A stretch of DNA of 29,515 nt, from the IMG/VR virus record IMGVR_UViG_3300025168_000432, positions 1-29,515 of that record, one strand, 5' to 3'. Under the pieces are notes generated by a model. That model worked only from the letters and a program-made list of their open reading frames with translations, did not search any database and was not told the DNA's origin. Each line of letters begins with the position of its first letter. Position 1 is the first letter of the stretch. Source of the stretch: a virus. Below, in pieces: positions 13,322 through 19,623 of the stretch. The position numbers were made by a program, and so were the translations under genes.

Positions 13322-14249
13322 TAGCTTGATTTTAAATAACGTGCCGTGGCGCGAATATTTGGAAGAGAACGTAACCGGCGACATACGACACCCCCACGAT
13401 TACAAGGATGCCGCCCGTAGTTTTCTACAAGGCGAGGAAAACAGGGTAGGGGCAAGGCTTCCGTTCACTTGGGATAGTGAATTCCGCGTTCTGCCGAACT
13501 CTCTAACTCTCTGGAGCGGTATAAACGGACACGGGAAAAGCCTGATCACCCAACAGGCAGCACTTTTCTTCCTGAACGAACAGTTCTCCTCCCGACACGA
13601 AAAGATCCTGATCTGGTCGCCTGAACTTCCCCCGGAGGCCACGGTAGCTCGGATTCTCAAACAAGCGACTGGAATCGCCAATCCCACAGAAAAGTTCCAA
13701 GATGAGATATTCGATTTCATAGAGGATCGGCTGTACCTCTACGTCCGGGAACATAACGTCACGCCGAACGAACTGATTGGAATGATCCGCTTCGCGGTCC
13801 AAGAACTGAAAGTCACCACGATCATCCTCGACAGTCTGATGAAGGTCCGATTAACGGACAGATCCGACAACCTCAACCTCCACCAGAAGAACTTTTGCAA
13901 CACCCTAGCCAACGAGTGCCGGGGATCAGGTTTAAGTATTTTTCTGGTCGTTCACTCCCGAAAACGGGAAAGTGAAAACCAACGTATAGGAAAGTTTGAC
14001 GTTAAAGGCAGCGGGGATCTTGTGGACTTGTGCGACTGCTTGGTCGCAATTTCCAGAAACAAAAAGAAAGAAGCCTCCCAGACAATCGGAGACACGGATA
14101 GGGATGACGAGCCTGACGGGTGGGTTTCTGTGCAAAAAAACCGACACGGGGGAGTAGAGCCGACTTTTCCGGTCTGGTTCTTGCCTGGTCCTATGCAATT
14201 TGTCAAAAGTGACAGGGAGAGGCCGCTTTGTCTGACCGGACGTATCTAG
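13293..14249 (+). CDS. DnaB-type helicase ATPase domain protein
   Basis: Up to 318 residues with a RecA-fold hexameric-helicase core: Walker A GINGHGKS (76-83), catalytic E in WSPELPPEA (about 111), Walker B TTIILDS (about 175-181) and FLVVHSRK, the sensor strand with an H/Q-like switch. It lacks the DnaB N-terminal primase-binding domain, so it resembles standalone phage helicases or loaders. The start is uncertain: TTG 13293 overlaps the previous gene, and TTG 13311, TTG 13326 or GTG 13341 are possible. The next gene starts within its end at 14228. It should unwind DNA at the phage fork together with the upstream protein. Confidence 0.82.
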   Translation: MTGHDPLIPDSLILNNVPWREYLEENVTGDIRHPHDYKDAARSFLQGEENRVGARLPFTWDSEFRVLPNSLTLWSGINGHGKSLITQQAALFFLNEQFSSRHEKILIWSPELPPEATVARILKQATGIANPTEKFQDEIFDFIEDRLYLYVREHNVTPNELIGMIRFAVQELKVTTIILDSLMKVRLTDRSDNLNLHQKNFCNTLANECRGSGLSIFLVVHSRKRESENQRIGKFDVKGSGDLVDLCDCLVAISRNKKKEASQTIGDTDRDDEPDGWVSVQKNRHGGVEPTFPVWFLPGPMQFVKSDRERPLCLTGRI

Positions 14250-14563
14250 AAGCTCCTGCTGGCTTGCCTGAATGGGCGTATTTAGAAAATGCCCCCAAAT
14301 ATCTTTTCGATTGGACGCATTTGAAAGATCACCCGCAATACGAGCTATATAAAAAAGCTCTAAATGTTCTGACAACCTTAAAAGGCGACACTCCGAACGC
14401 AATTATCAAATATTTTCACTGGATCGAAATCACCTGTGCCTACATTCAAAAGCAAAGAAGCCACTCCCTCCCAAAAGAAGGCGTTTTGGACATATTTGAA
14501 GAGGGAAAAGCCATCCTTCGCCCAAGTCCTGAAGGACGTAAAGAAAGTTTTTGGACCAGTTGA
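14228..14563 (+). CDS. Early hypothetical protein
   Basis: A 111-residue helical protein starting with TTG 14228, five bases after AGGGAGAGG, and overlapping the helicase end. Aromatic-rich N-terminus (YLEAPAGLPEWAYLENAPKY). No family recognised. It is tied to the helicase by overlap and to the methyltransferase-like gene by a 13-base overlap at its end, so it is a true member of the early operon. Confidence 0.5.
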   Translation: MSDRTYLEAPAGLPEWAYLENAPKYLFDWTHLKDHPQYELYKKALNVLTTLKGDTPNAIIKYFHWIEITCAYIQKQRSHSLPKEGVLDIFEEGKAILRPSPEGRKESFWTS

Positions 14564-15213
14564 GATTGAGTACCGAGAAAAGGATCGTAGTTAGCTTGTT
14601 TGACCTTACGGGGAACTTTGTGCGCCCGTGGGCAGATAACGGCTTCGACTGTTTCGTTCTGGATGTGCAGCACAAGCTGGAAACGTCAAAAGTGCCATAT
14701 ATGAATAACGGCTCTATGCTGAAAGTGAATTGGGATCTATCTACACCCTGGTTGCCTCCTTTTGACCGGGACGATATCGCTTTCGTAGCTGCTTTCCCGC
14801 CTTGTGACCATCTGGCGGTTTCTGGCGCACGGTGGATGAAGGGTAAAGGTCTTAGGCGACTGTCCAACGCGATACAACTGTTCGCCTCTGCTGCTGAATT
14901 CTGTGAATGGTCTAAAGCTCCCTATTTCATAGAAAACCCCATGTCCACGATATCAACGTACTGGCGCAAGCCGGATCACACTTTCGACCCGTTTAATTAC
15001 TCCCTGTTTGAACCGGAGGATCATTACACGAAAAAAACTTGTCTCTGGGTAGGGGGCGGGTTTGTCATGCCGCCAAAACAGCAGGGTGATTTCGGGGAGC
15101 CGGATGACCGAATTCACAAGGCTGCACCCGGCCCCGAAAGATCCAATTTTAGAAGCCAAACACCATTAGGGTTCGCACGGGCCGTTTATGAGTCCAACAG
15201 CACGAACAATTAA
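14551..15213 (+). CDS. Mini C5-cytosine methyltransferase-like protein
   Basis: About 220 residues carrying reduced C5-methyltransferase motifs: VSLFDLTGNF (motif I, about 14-23), AFPPCDHLAVSGARW with catalytic C85 (motif IV) and YFIENP (motif VI, 125-130). A late QTPLGFARAVYES resembles motif X. It is much shorter than true methyltransferases and has no obvious target-recognition region or RxR motif. Related phage proteins exist as stand-alone versions whose activity is unclear. The start is uncertain (TTG 14551, 14560 or 14566). It overlaps an endonuclease-like gene by 26 bases, which is suggestive of a paired DNA-modification function. Confidence 0.65.
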   Translation: MDQLRLSTEKRIVVSLFDLTGNFVRPWADNGFDCFVLDVQHKLETSKVPYMNNGSMLKVNWDLSTPWLPPFDRDDIAFVAAFPPCDHLAVSGARWMKGKGLRRLSNAIQLFASAAEFCEWSKAPYFIENPMSTISTYWRKPDHTFDPFNYSLFEPEDHYTKKTCLWVGGGFVMPPKQQGDFGEPDDRIHKAAPGPERSNFRSQTPLGFARAVYESNSTNN

Positions 15214-15496
15214 AAAACTGCGAGAGGAGGGTTGGATACCGGACGTTGTTGAACGGTGGATACCAGGGGCAAACATACGAAGGGACTTGTACGGTTTTAT
15301 AGACGTTTTAGCAATAAAAGACACGGAGACAAAAGCGATCCAATGCACCAGCAAGGGAAATATGTCCTCACGGATACGAAAAATCGAAGATTCTGAGACT
15401 GTAGACGCAGTTAGGAAAGCGGGATGGTCTATAGAGGTCTGGGGATGGTTCAAAAAGGGCCGTTTCTGGGAAGTAAAAATCACGGATTGCAGCTAA
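15188..15496 (+). CDS. Endonuclease-like phage protein
   Basis: A 102-residue protein with the pattern ARTIKKLREEGW, NIRRDLYGFIDVLAI, AIQCTSKGN, and AGWSIEVWGW. This is a small restriction-endonuclease-like (PD-(D/E)XK type) family seen in phage early regions. The Asp of GFIDVLAI (about residue 38) is the likely metal ligand, but the second acidic position reads Gln-Cys-Thr instead of the usual E-x-K, so activity is uncertain. It could be a Holliday-junction-type or VRR-like nuclease. It overlaps the methyltransferase-like gene and precedes the Q-like gene after 116 bases. Confidence 0.6.
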   Translation: MSPTARTIKKLREEGWIPDVVERWIPGANIRRDLYGFIDVLAIKDTETKAIQCTSKGNMSSRIRKIEDSETVDAVRKAGWSIEVWGWFKKGRFWEVKITDCS

Positions 15497-15510
15497 TTGG
15501 AAATACACAC

Positions 15511-15577
15511 AAAGTGATTCGAGTAATGGGTGCATTTTTTGAGTTGTGGACGTTACAAAAAGTGTTTCCAGTAATGG
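15511..15577 (+). repeat. 19-bp imperfect direct repeat upstream of the Q-like gene
   Basis: AAAGTGATTCGAGTAATGG (15511-15529) and AAAGTGTTTCCAGTAATGG (15559-15577), two mismatches, 48 bp from start to start. Followed by a small hairpin GGCGA-CATA-TCGCC (15576-15589). It lies in the only gene-free stretch of the early operon. May be a binding site (origin iteron or regulator). Confidence 0.5.
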
Positions 15578-15612
15578 CGACATATCGCCTCGGTTAAATA
15601 TAGGTTTTTTTT

Positions 15613-16116
15613 TTGGAAATACTTAAATTGCTCCTTCCACAATGTTCAGACTTGTCACGGGTCCGAACTGGTGGAAAGCCGGAAATAACAAGCGAGGACG
15701 TATCCGCTGCCCTCGCACGGTTGCCTGTAGAAGCGAGTCTCTACGGGCGTTATTTAATCCTAGACGATCAGATAGCTCGGGATTTGTTAAACCGTATGCT
15801 GGTGGAGGTCTGTTTAAATTTGGGATTTGAAGGCGATTTAAGACGGCTCACGCAGCTTGTCAATTTAGGACTTTCCGAATCACACGGGCGAAACAAATGC
15901 CCACAATGTAAGGGCATCGGCAAACTAGGAATTCAAAAGTGCGAACACTGCCACGGGTCCGGGTTAAAAAGACCCACGGAGGCATCCCGCGCTCAAGCGT
16001 TGGGAATTGCACGGGGTAAGTTTAAAAAAACTTGGCAACACAGATACGAACAGATCGTTTTACCCGTTATTACCTATTTAGAAATGGAGCTTTCCGAACT
16101 GCGCCGATATTTGTAG
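15613..16116 (+). CDS. Q-like late antitermination protein
   Basis: A 167-residue protein. Residues 96-117 (CPQCKGIGKLGIQKCEHCHG) form a zinc finger of two CxxC pairs with following Gly, as in Q antiterminators of λ and 82 type. The flanks are helical (YGRYLILDDQIARDLL, WQHRYEQIVLPVITYLE). The start is TTG 15613: TATAGG plus a T-run serves as ribosome-binding site and spacer. It is the last gene of the early operon, directly followed by a gene-free leader and an intrinsic terminator, which is the λ Q-pR'-tR' order. Q loads onto RNA polymerase at its late promoter and makes it ignore terminators. A DnaJ-type zinc-finger protein is the alternative. Confidence 0.7.
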   Translation: MEILKLLLPQCSDLSRVRTGGKPEITSEDVSAALARLPVEASLYGRYLILDDQIARDLLNRMLVEVCLNLGFEGDLRRLTQLVNLGLSESHGRNKCPQCKGIGKLGIQKCEHCHGSGLKRPTEASRAQALGIARGKFKKTWQHRYEQIVLPVITYLEMELSELRRYL

Positions 16117-16177
16117 CCGTGTGTAGTTGTTAGGTCACGGATATGATAAATTATTAGTACGATGAGAAAGTTGAGAT
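16117..16177 (+). promoter_or_regulatory. Candidate late promoter/leader region (pR'-like)
   Basis: A 61-base AT-rich gap between the Q-like gene and the terminator. It holds TTGTTA (16127-16132) and TATGAT (16142-16147) but no well-spaced -35/-10 pair. By analogy with λ this should hold the Q-utilisation site and a late promoter with an early pause. Identified by position only. Confidence 0.35.
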
Positions 16178-16201
16178 AACCCGCTAACTGCGGGTTTTTT
16201 T
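16178..16201 (+). terminator. Intrinsic terminator after the Q-like gene (tR'-like)
   Basis: Stem AACCCGC/GCGGGTT with loop TAACT and T7 ending at 16201. A GTG start follows at 16202. The position fits the first late terminator over which Q would act. Confidence 0.8.
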
Positions 16202-16423
16202 GTGCCTCCAAGATTTCTGGATGCAATTACGGGCGATACATTTGACCTTGACATAGACCCGACGCTGGCGAACGAATACGGCTACAAGTTAGTGAAGGGT
16301 TCTCGCACGGCTAATATCACGGACAGTGAGTTTTACGGCGCACAAGATCCGGCGTGGCTGGAGCGGGAGAGATTAGAAAAAGAAGGAACCTTTTTTCACC
16401 ACATAAAAAAAAGACCCGGTTAG
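16202..16423 (+). CDS. Small hypothetical protein starting on a terminator U-tract
   Basis: A 73-residue acidic protein (FLDAITGDTFDLDIDPTLAN, then a Lys/Glu-rich end). GTG 16202 follows the U-tract, with GCGGG of the hairpin arm seven bases upstream as the only ribosome-binding candidate. Its TAG stop lies in the loop of the oppositely oriented terminator at 16405-16429. If real, it would be made only by RNA polymerase that passes the Q-controlled terminator. No family recognised. Confidence 0.5.
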   Translation: MPPRFLDAITGDTFDLDIDPTLANEYGYKLVKGSRTANITDSEFYGAQDPAWLERERLEKEGTFFHHIKKRPG

Positions 16424-16429
16424 ACCGGG
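16405..16429 (-). terminator. Terminator of the minus-strand accessory operon
   Basis: On the minus strand: CCCGGT-CTA-ACCGGG followed by TC and T8. It closes the leftward operon 16472-19546. The plus-strand gene's stop codon is its loop. Confidence 0.8.
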
Positions 16430-16471
16430 CCTTAGTGTGACTTTAAAACTTTCGTTTCAGACTTCGCCGCA

Positions 16472-16762
16472 TTAATCCTCCGATTCGTAGCGGCTTAAAT
16501 ATTCACTGATTTCATCATCCAGCGTTTTTAGGATTGATTTATCCCAATCGGGATTAAATGGGCTTAACTTTTCCGGGATATTCGTCCACGGTTCGCCCCA
16601 TATATCCCCGCCTTTAGGGTTATGTATACAATCAATGTCGTTTTCGTTAGGGTCTTTGACAAAAAGCCAGTTTCCCCTTAATCGACACCGGCCCGGACCT
16701 ATAGGACGGCCCCATGCTTCGGAAATCCAATAAGCGGCTTGCTTAACGGTAAGTTTACTCAT
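16472..16762 (-). CDS. Hypothetical protein, last gene of accessory operon
   Basis: A 96-residue protein; ATG 16762 (MSKLTVKQAAYW) is chosen because GGAG stands upstream and it overlaps the preceding stop (ATGA). N-terminal helix of helix-turn-helix type length (LTVKQAAYWISEAWGRPIG), then LRGNWLFVKDPNENDIDCI and an acidic C-terminal helix. The first helices resemble small DNA-binding or excisionase-type proteins, but the match is too weak to name. Confidence 0.5.
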   Translation of the reverse strand: MSKLTVKQAAYWISEAWGRPIGPGRCRLRGNWLFVKDPNENDIDCIHNPKGGDIWGEPWTNIPEKLSPFNPDWDKSILKTLDDEISEYLSRYESED

Positions 16763-16875
16763 TCTTCTAGCTCCGGGAAAAGTGTAATTATAAGCCGCTC
16801 CAATACAGCGCAAAATGCGAACAGCGCAAGAGAAGGAATGGCGACTAACAGCAGCACTATTAAATTGCTAATCAT
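16759..16875 (-). CDS. 38-aa single-span membrane peptide
   Basis: ATG 16875 after CGAGG opens a 38-residue frame: MISNLIVLLLVAIPSLALFA, then FCAVLERLIITLFPELEE. One strong transmembrane helix (about residues 4-24) and a short amphipathic tail. The stop overlaps the next start (ATGA). The ribosome-binding site and coupling support it. A role in altering the host membrane is possible but unknown. Confidence 0.55.
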   Translation of the reverse strand: MISNLIVLLLVAIPSLALFAFCAVLERLIITLFPELEE

Positions 16876-16889
16876 TTGACATACCTCGT

Positions 16890-17045
16890 TTAATGAATCC
16901 GACGCTGGGGGCGTGACAATGCCCGTTGTGCTTTTCGTTCCAATTCCTTATGGAGGATCACAGACCGGTATTGCGGGCACTTGACCGAATAAGGGGCTTC
17001 CAGGATTTCTTCTAGAATCCGGCGTAGTTCTTTTTCACGGCTCAT
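16890..17045 (-). CDS. 51-aa basic helical protein
   Basis: ATG 17045 follows AAAGGAGACACC, a strong ribosome-binding site, which is why the longer upstream frame is rejected. The product is a charged helix (MSREKELRRILEEILEAP) and a basic end (RALSRPQRRIH). No family recognised. It lies 10 bases past the stop of the gene before it and is part of the accessory operon. Confidence 0.55.
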   Translation of the reverse strand: MSREKELRRILEEILEAPYSVKCPQYRSVILHKELERKAQRALSRPQRRIH

Positions 17046-17055
17046 GGTGTCTCCT

Positions 17056-17478
17056 TTAGTCAACGGGAACGCAGACTTCGTATGGTTGGGAACGCATACA
17101 TCTATCGGGTTTGTAATCCGGCGCGGGAACAAGACGAACAACCGTGCCACGGGGATCTCCTTGCCAATGAATACCGGCAATCCCGTCTATCGTCTCGACT
17201 AGTTTCTCTATCCGATTTCTTGCGCGGGTATCGCTTTTCTCTAAATGAGCGTGAAACCTTTCTTGCATCTCGGCTTCTTGTTCGGAGGTTAAGCTTCTCA
17301 GATAGCTTTGCGCGCTCGGTTCGTAATAGATGGGATGCCCGTTGCACTCCGCGACTGCGTTGTTTTGCACGGTCTGAGAATGTCGCGCAATTAAAGAACA
17401 AGTTTCGATATCGGCTGCAACGCCACGACTCGCGAGTGATTCGGCTAGTTGATAGCCTTTTAGTGTTTTTTTAGCCAT
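17056..17478 (-). CDS. Phage hypothetical protein with QGDPRG motif
   Basis: A 140-residue protein. The N-terminal half is helical and the centre reads IAGIHWQGDPRGTVVRLV (about residues 98-115). The GDPRG turn between strands is one I have seen in many short phage proteins of unknown function. ATG 17478 follows CCGGAGATAAACA, part of the operon's repeated ribosome-binding pattern. The C-terminus has two cysteines. Function unknown. Confidence 0.6.
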   Translation of the reverse strand: MAKKTLKGYQLAESLASRGVAADIETCSLIARHSQTVQNNAVAECNGHPIYYEPSAQSYLRSLTSEQEAEMQERFHAHLEKSDTRARNRIEKLVETIDGIAGIHWQGDPRGTVVRLVPAPDYKPDRCMRSQPYEVCVPVD

Positions 17479-17481
17479 TGT

Positions 17482-17673
17482 TTATCTCCGGCACTCTTCA
17501 TAACCATCGAACCATGGACCATTAAGCCGGGTTATGCGTTTAAGGTGTGGACGGGTACAAGTGCTAGAGGATGTTTCCGGGTCGTTACAGTGGGCACGGG
17601 CCTCTTTTAGGGTTAGGCCCGTTTTAATGGTGCGATTGCCCCCGTTAAAATGCATCCGTATTATTTTGTACAT
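17482..17673 (-). CDS. Conserved 63-aa phage protein (TIKTGLTL family)
   Basis: A 63-residue protein: YKIIRMHFNGGNRTIKTGLT, then EARAHCNDPETSSSTC and GPWFDGYEE. This strongly conserved small family is well known from actinobacteriophages and other tailed phages. Its function is not known; composition suggests a small two-strand plus helix fold. The ATG follows GATAGCGGAGAAACACC, one copy of the operon's repeated ribosome-binding segment. Seeing the family in what looks like a Gram-negative phage suggests wide exchange of early genes. Confidence 0.8.
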   Translation of the reverse strand: MYKIIRMHFNGGNRTIKTGLTLKEARAHCNDPETSSSTCTRPHLKRITRLNGPWFDGYEECRR

Positions 17674-17709
17674 GGTGTTTCTCCGCTATCAGGTCGGAAT
17701 TGACCCGCA

Positions 17710-17732
17710 TTAGCCCGCTCTGACCGGGCTAA
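17710..17732. terminator. Intergenic hairpin in the accessory operon
   Basis: TTAGCCCG-CTCTGAC-CGGGCTAA, an 8-bp stem between the β-clamp-like gene and the 63-aa gene. Neither strand has a U-tract after it, so it may be an RNA-stability or attenuating hairpin instead of a terminator. Confidence 0.4.
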
Positions 17733-17738
17733 AACTGA

Positions 17739-18272
17739 TCAACTGCGGCAGGGCATCAAAATACCTATGTTTTCGCTGTTGTTCGTCACCTCGATTCCAG
17801 GATGATCCGAGAAGGTTAATTTGACCTTTCCGGCTTTACCGTCCTTCGATAACGCCGCCGCAAGATCATGTAATAGCTGGGCGTCGATCGTTGTCGTGAA
17901 GGTTTCTTTGCTATCAGAGATATTGTTAAGAATCTCGGCGGCATCTGGAAACTTGGTTTCTGGCCGCGGGAAACTCGGGCCGTGAGGTATAGCTAAACTA
18001 CCGTTTGCGATAACTTGCGCTATCGGTTTAGGTGTAGCTCCATTACGGTTTTTTGCAACCGCTACCGCGGCGGTAATACTGTCCTGCGATATCGGACCGC
18101 TGGTGTCGCTATCATCTGTCACGACCTTTAAACGGGCAGCAATATGTCCGTTAGTAGCCCACAAATAACCTCTGTCCGCGTCCAGTTCGCAGTGGTGCAG
18201 CTGTACCCGGTGGTCTGATGGTTTTGAACAGACTTTTTTAAGAGTTTTTTCAGCTTTGTTGGGAATAATCAT
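17739..18272 (-). CDS. β-sliding-clamp-like domain protein
   Basis: A 177-residue protein. It reads YLWATNGHIAARLKV (as in the DnaN strand where clamp proteins have ATDGHRLA), then ISQDSITAAVAVAK. The C-terminus is VKLTFSDHPGIEVTNNSENIG and ends ILMPCRS, close to the DnaN terminus (VMPMRL). It is about half the size of DnaN (around 370 residues) and would supply one to two clamp domains. It might form a phage clamp, a clamp decoy or an inhibitor of host replication. The clamp relation is by motif only. It follows a repeated ribosome-binding segment (AATAGCGGAGAGAGAAA). Confidence 0.55.
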   Translation of the reverse strand: MIIPNKAEKTLKKVCSKPSDHRVQLHHCELDADRGYLWATNGHIAARLKVVTDDSDTSGPISQDSITAAVAVAKNRNGATPKPIAQVIANGSLAIPHGPSFPRPETKFPDAAEILNNISDSKETFTTTIDAQLLHDLAAALSKDGKAGKVKLTFSDHPGIEVTNNSENIGILMPCRS

Positions 18273-18287
18273 TTTCTCTCTCCGCTA

Positions 18288-18512
18288 TTAAAATGTGTAT
18301 TGGGCCGCTACTCCGGCCGCTTTTTTGTATCCGTTCCAAATTGCATTGGCGCGAAAATTTGAAATGCGGTATGCCTTCTCCGCAGCTGCGCCAGTAATGC
18401 CGTAATCGTCAGACAGTGAATCCAACGCCGCTTGCTTTTCGTTACCGCAAAAATCGCGCACGTTGATAATTTGATCCGTGATATCTGCAATCACGTTTTC
18501 TTCTATGTACAT
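18288..18512 (-). CDS. Small hypothetical protein of accessory operon
   Basis: A 74-residue, mostly helical protein (MYIEENVIADITDQI, then RISNFRANAIWNGYKKAAG). ATG 18512 follows AATAGCGGAGAAACAAT, the best copy of the repeated ribosome-binding segment. Its stop codon overlaps the equivalent segment of the next gene. No family recognised. A promoter/operator region lies just upstream (18513-18632). Confidence 0.55.
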   Translation of the reverse strand: MYIEENVIADITDQIINVRDFCGNEKQAALDSLSDDYGITGAAAEKAYRISNFRANAIWNGYKKAAGVAAQYTF

Positions 18513-18632
18513 ATTGTTTCTCCGCTATTCGGGCCTTATTGCCCGCGCTTGCCTACTCAGAGAATAGGCAAAAACGGACATTTATAAACGTCTCTAATTG
18601 GTTAATAAAACGGACAGTCAAAACGTAAAAAT
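18513..18632 (-). promoter_or_regulatory. Intergenic control region of accessory operon
   Basis: 120 gene-free bases. They hold AACGGACAGTC (18609-18619), repeated exactly at 19613-19623, and AACGGACA (18573-18580). On the minus strand, TTGACT and a TATAAA element (near 18579-18584) suggest a second internal promoter. Two small hairpins (GCCTA/TAGGC and GGGC/GCCC) follow before the ribosome-binding site. Confidence 0.4.
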
Positions 18633-18917
18633 CTATTCAGCTATCCAAAAATGTTTAGCGATGAGACCATCTGGATATTCGCCGCAGCTTGCGTTATCCC
18701 GCGCTGAATCTAGCAATTCTGAAATACCGGATTCGCTATCTTCTCGGCGGGAAACAAAAACATCTGCGCCGTTATAAAAATCGTAATCGACCAGATCCCC
18801 GGTTTTACTTTCAAAAGCCGCTTCTATATGTGTGACATTTTCCGGCACGGCTAAACAGGACCAAGATTTTCTAAAATCGTCGATAAAGGTTTTTTCTATC
18901 GTAACGTGTTTAATCAT
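18633..18917 (-). CDS. Hypothetical protein of accessory operon
   Basis: A 94-residue acidic protein (TIEKTFIDDFRKSWSCLAVP, VDYDFYNGADVFVSRREDSE). The start overlaps the upstream stop (ATGA). The mix of β-strands and acidic surface recalls small phage inhibitors or DNA mimics, but no family is recognised and none is claimed. Confidence 0.55.
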   Translation of the reverse strand: MIKHVTIEKTFIDDFRKSWSCLAVPENVTHIEAAFESKTGDLVDYDFYNGADVFVSRREDSESGISELLDSARDNASCGEYPDGLIAKHFWIAE

Positions 18918-19546
18918 TGCGCCGCCTCTATGGTGATCTGCGTGTTTTGATAAGTGACAATGATATTTTCAGCAGCCGGAAACACTTCGCCAATCTTTTT
19001 GCTATTTATATCTATAACCGGATGCAGCTTACCGCCTTTTGTTTTCTTGCTTACTTTGGTTTTGCCCTCAGGGTTTAAACGCAAAACGATCATTCCGTTA
19101 GATACTGCATTTACCCCCTGCACATAATCGGCGGTATATGTCGCGCCGGGAAGAAACCCAGCAGCAGACAAATATTCAGAGTGATCTAACCAGATACGTC
19201 TGTTGCCTCTATGTGTACCCAGCTTGAGGGTCTGAGTAGCTATAGCCATAGCCTCCATTTCAGATTCTATAAATTCGGCTAGTTGCTCGGAGTTATCCCA
19301 CCACCGGTAATCAGCACCGATTTGTTGTTTAACTGCGCCTTCGCAATCAGACCGATAATCGCGATAGATTTTGGTGACTTGAACGAACTGTTTAATAGAT
19401 GTAATTTCTTCTTTGAGGATGAAGTCGACTAAATCGGAGAAGTCGTAGGCTTCGACGTAGTAATCAAAGCCGGCGTTATAGACTTTTGGGATTTCGCAAA
19501 ACTTCGTGATCTCGGACGCCAGCATTTTGTAATCTGTATCGGTCAT
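18914..19546 (-). CDS. First gene of accessory operon, possible AbrB/SymE-like C-terminal domain
   Basis: A 210-residue protein; ATG 19546 (MTDTDYK) follows ACGGAGAGAGAGAAA, so the longer frame is rejected. The N-terminal half (1-115) is helical and acidic. The C-terminal 90 residues read RIWLDHSEYLSAAGFLPGAT, then GKTKVSKKTKGGKLHPVIDI and end ITIEAAQ. This is a swapped-hairpin β pattern as in SymE/AbrB-type domains, which in some phage proteins sit in front of DNA methyltransferases. It could bind DNA or RNA and control the operon. Family placement is tentative. Confidence 0.5.
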   Translation of the reverse strand: MTDTDYKMLASEITKFCEIPKVYNAGFDYYVEAYDFSDLVDFILKEEITSIKQFVQVTKIYRDYRSDCEGAVKQQIGADYRWWDNSEQLAEFIESEMEAMAIATQTLKLGTHRGNRRIWLDHSEYLSAAGFLPGATYTADYVQGVNAVSNGMIVLRLNPEGKTKVSKKTKGGKLHPVIDINSKKIGEVFPAAENIIVTYQNTQITIEAAQ

Positions 19547-19612
19547 TTTCTCTCTCTCCGTGTTGTTTACAGAAGGCGCCAAAATAGCAGAAAAAGACCG
19601 ATTGCACAATAT

Positions 19613-19623
19613 AACGGACAGTC
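19613..19623. promoter_or_regulatory. Operator-like AACGGACAGTC upstream of accessory operon
   Basis: An exact 11-base copy of 18609-18619. Both are upstream of minus-strand gene starts and overlap AT-rich promoter-like sequence. The CGGACA core also occurs in the repressor region (12474-12482). Confidence 0.4.

Noticed and set aside
14551-15496. Complete restriction-modification system
   Set aside because: The methyltransferase-like protein lacks a target-recognition region and the nuclease lacks a clear E-x-K; only a suggestive pair is reported.
15576-15614. Terminator before the Q-like gene
   Set aside because: A 5-bp hairpin and a T10 tract are present but separated by 15 bases, so they do not form a standard terminator. 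The T-tract is better seen as the spacer after TATAGG.
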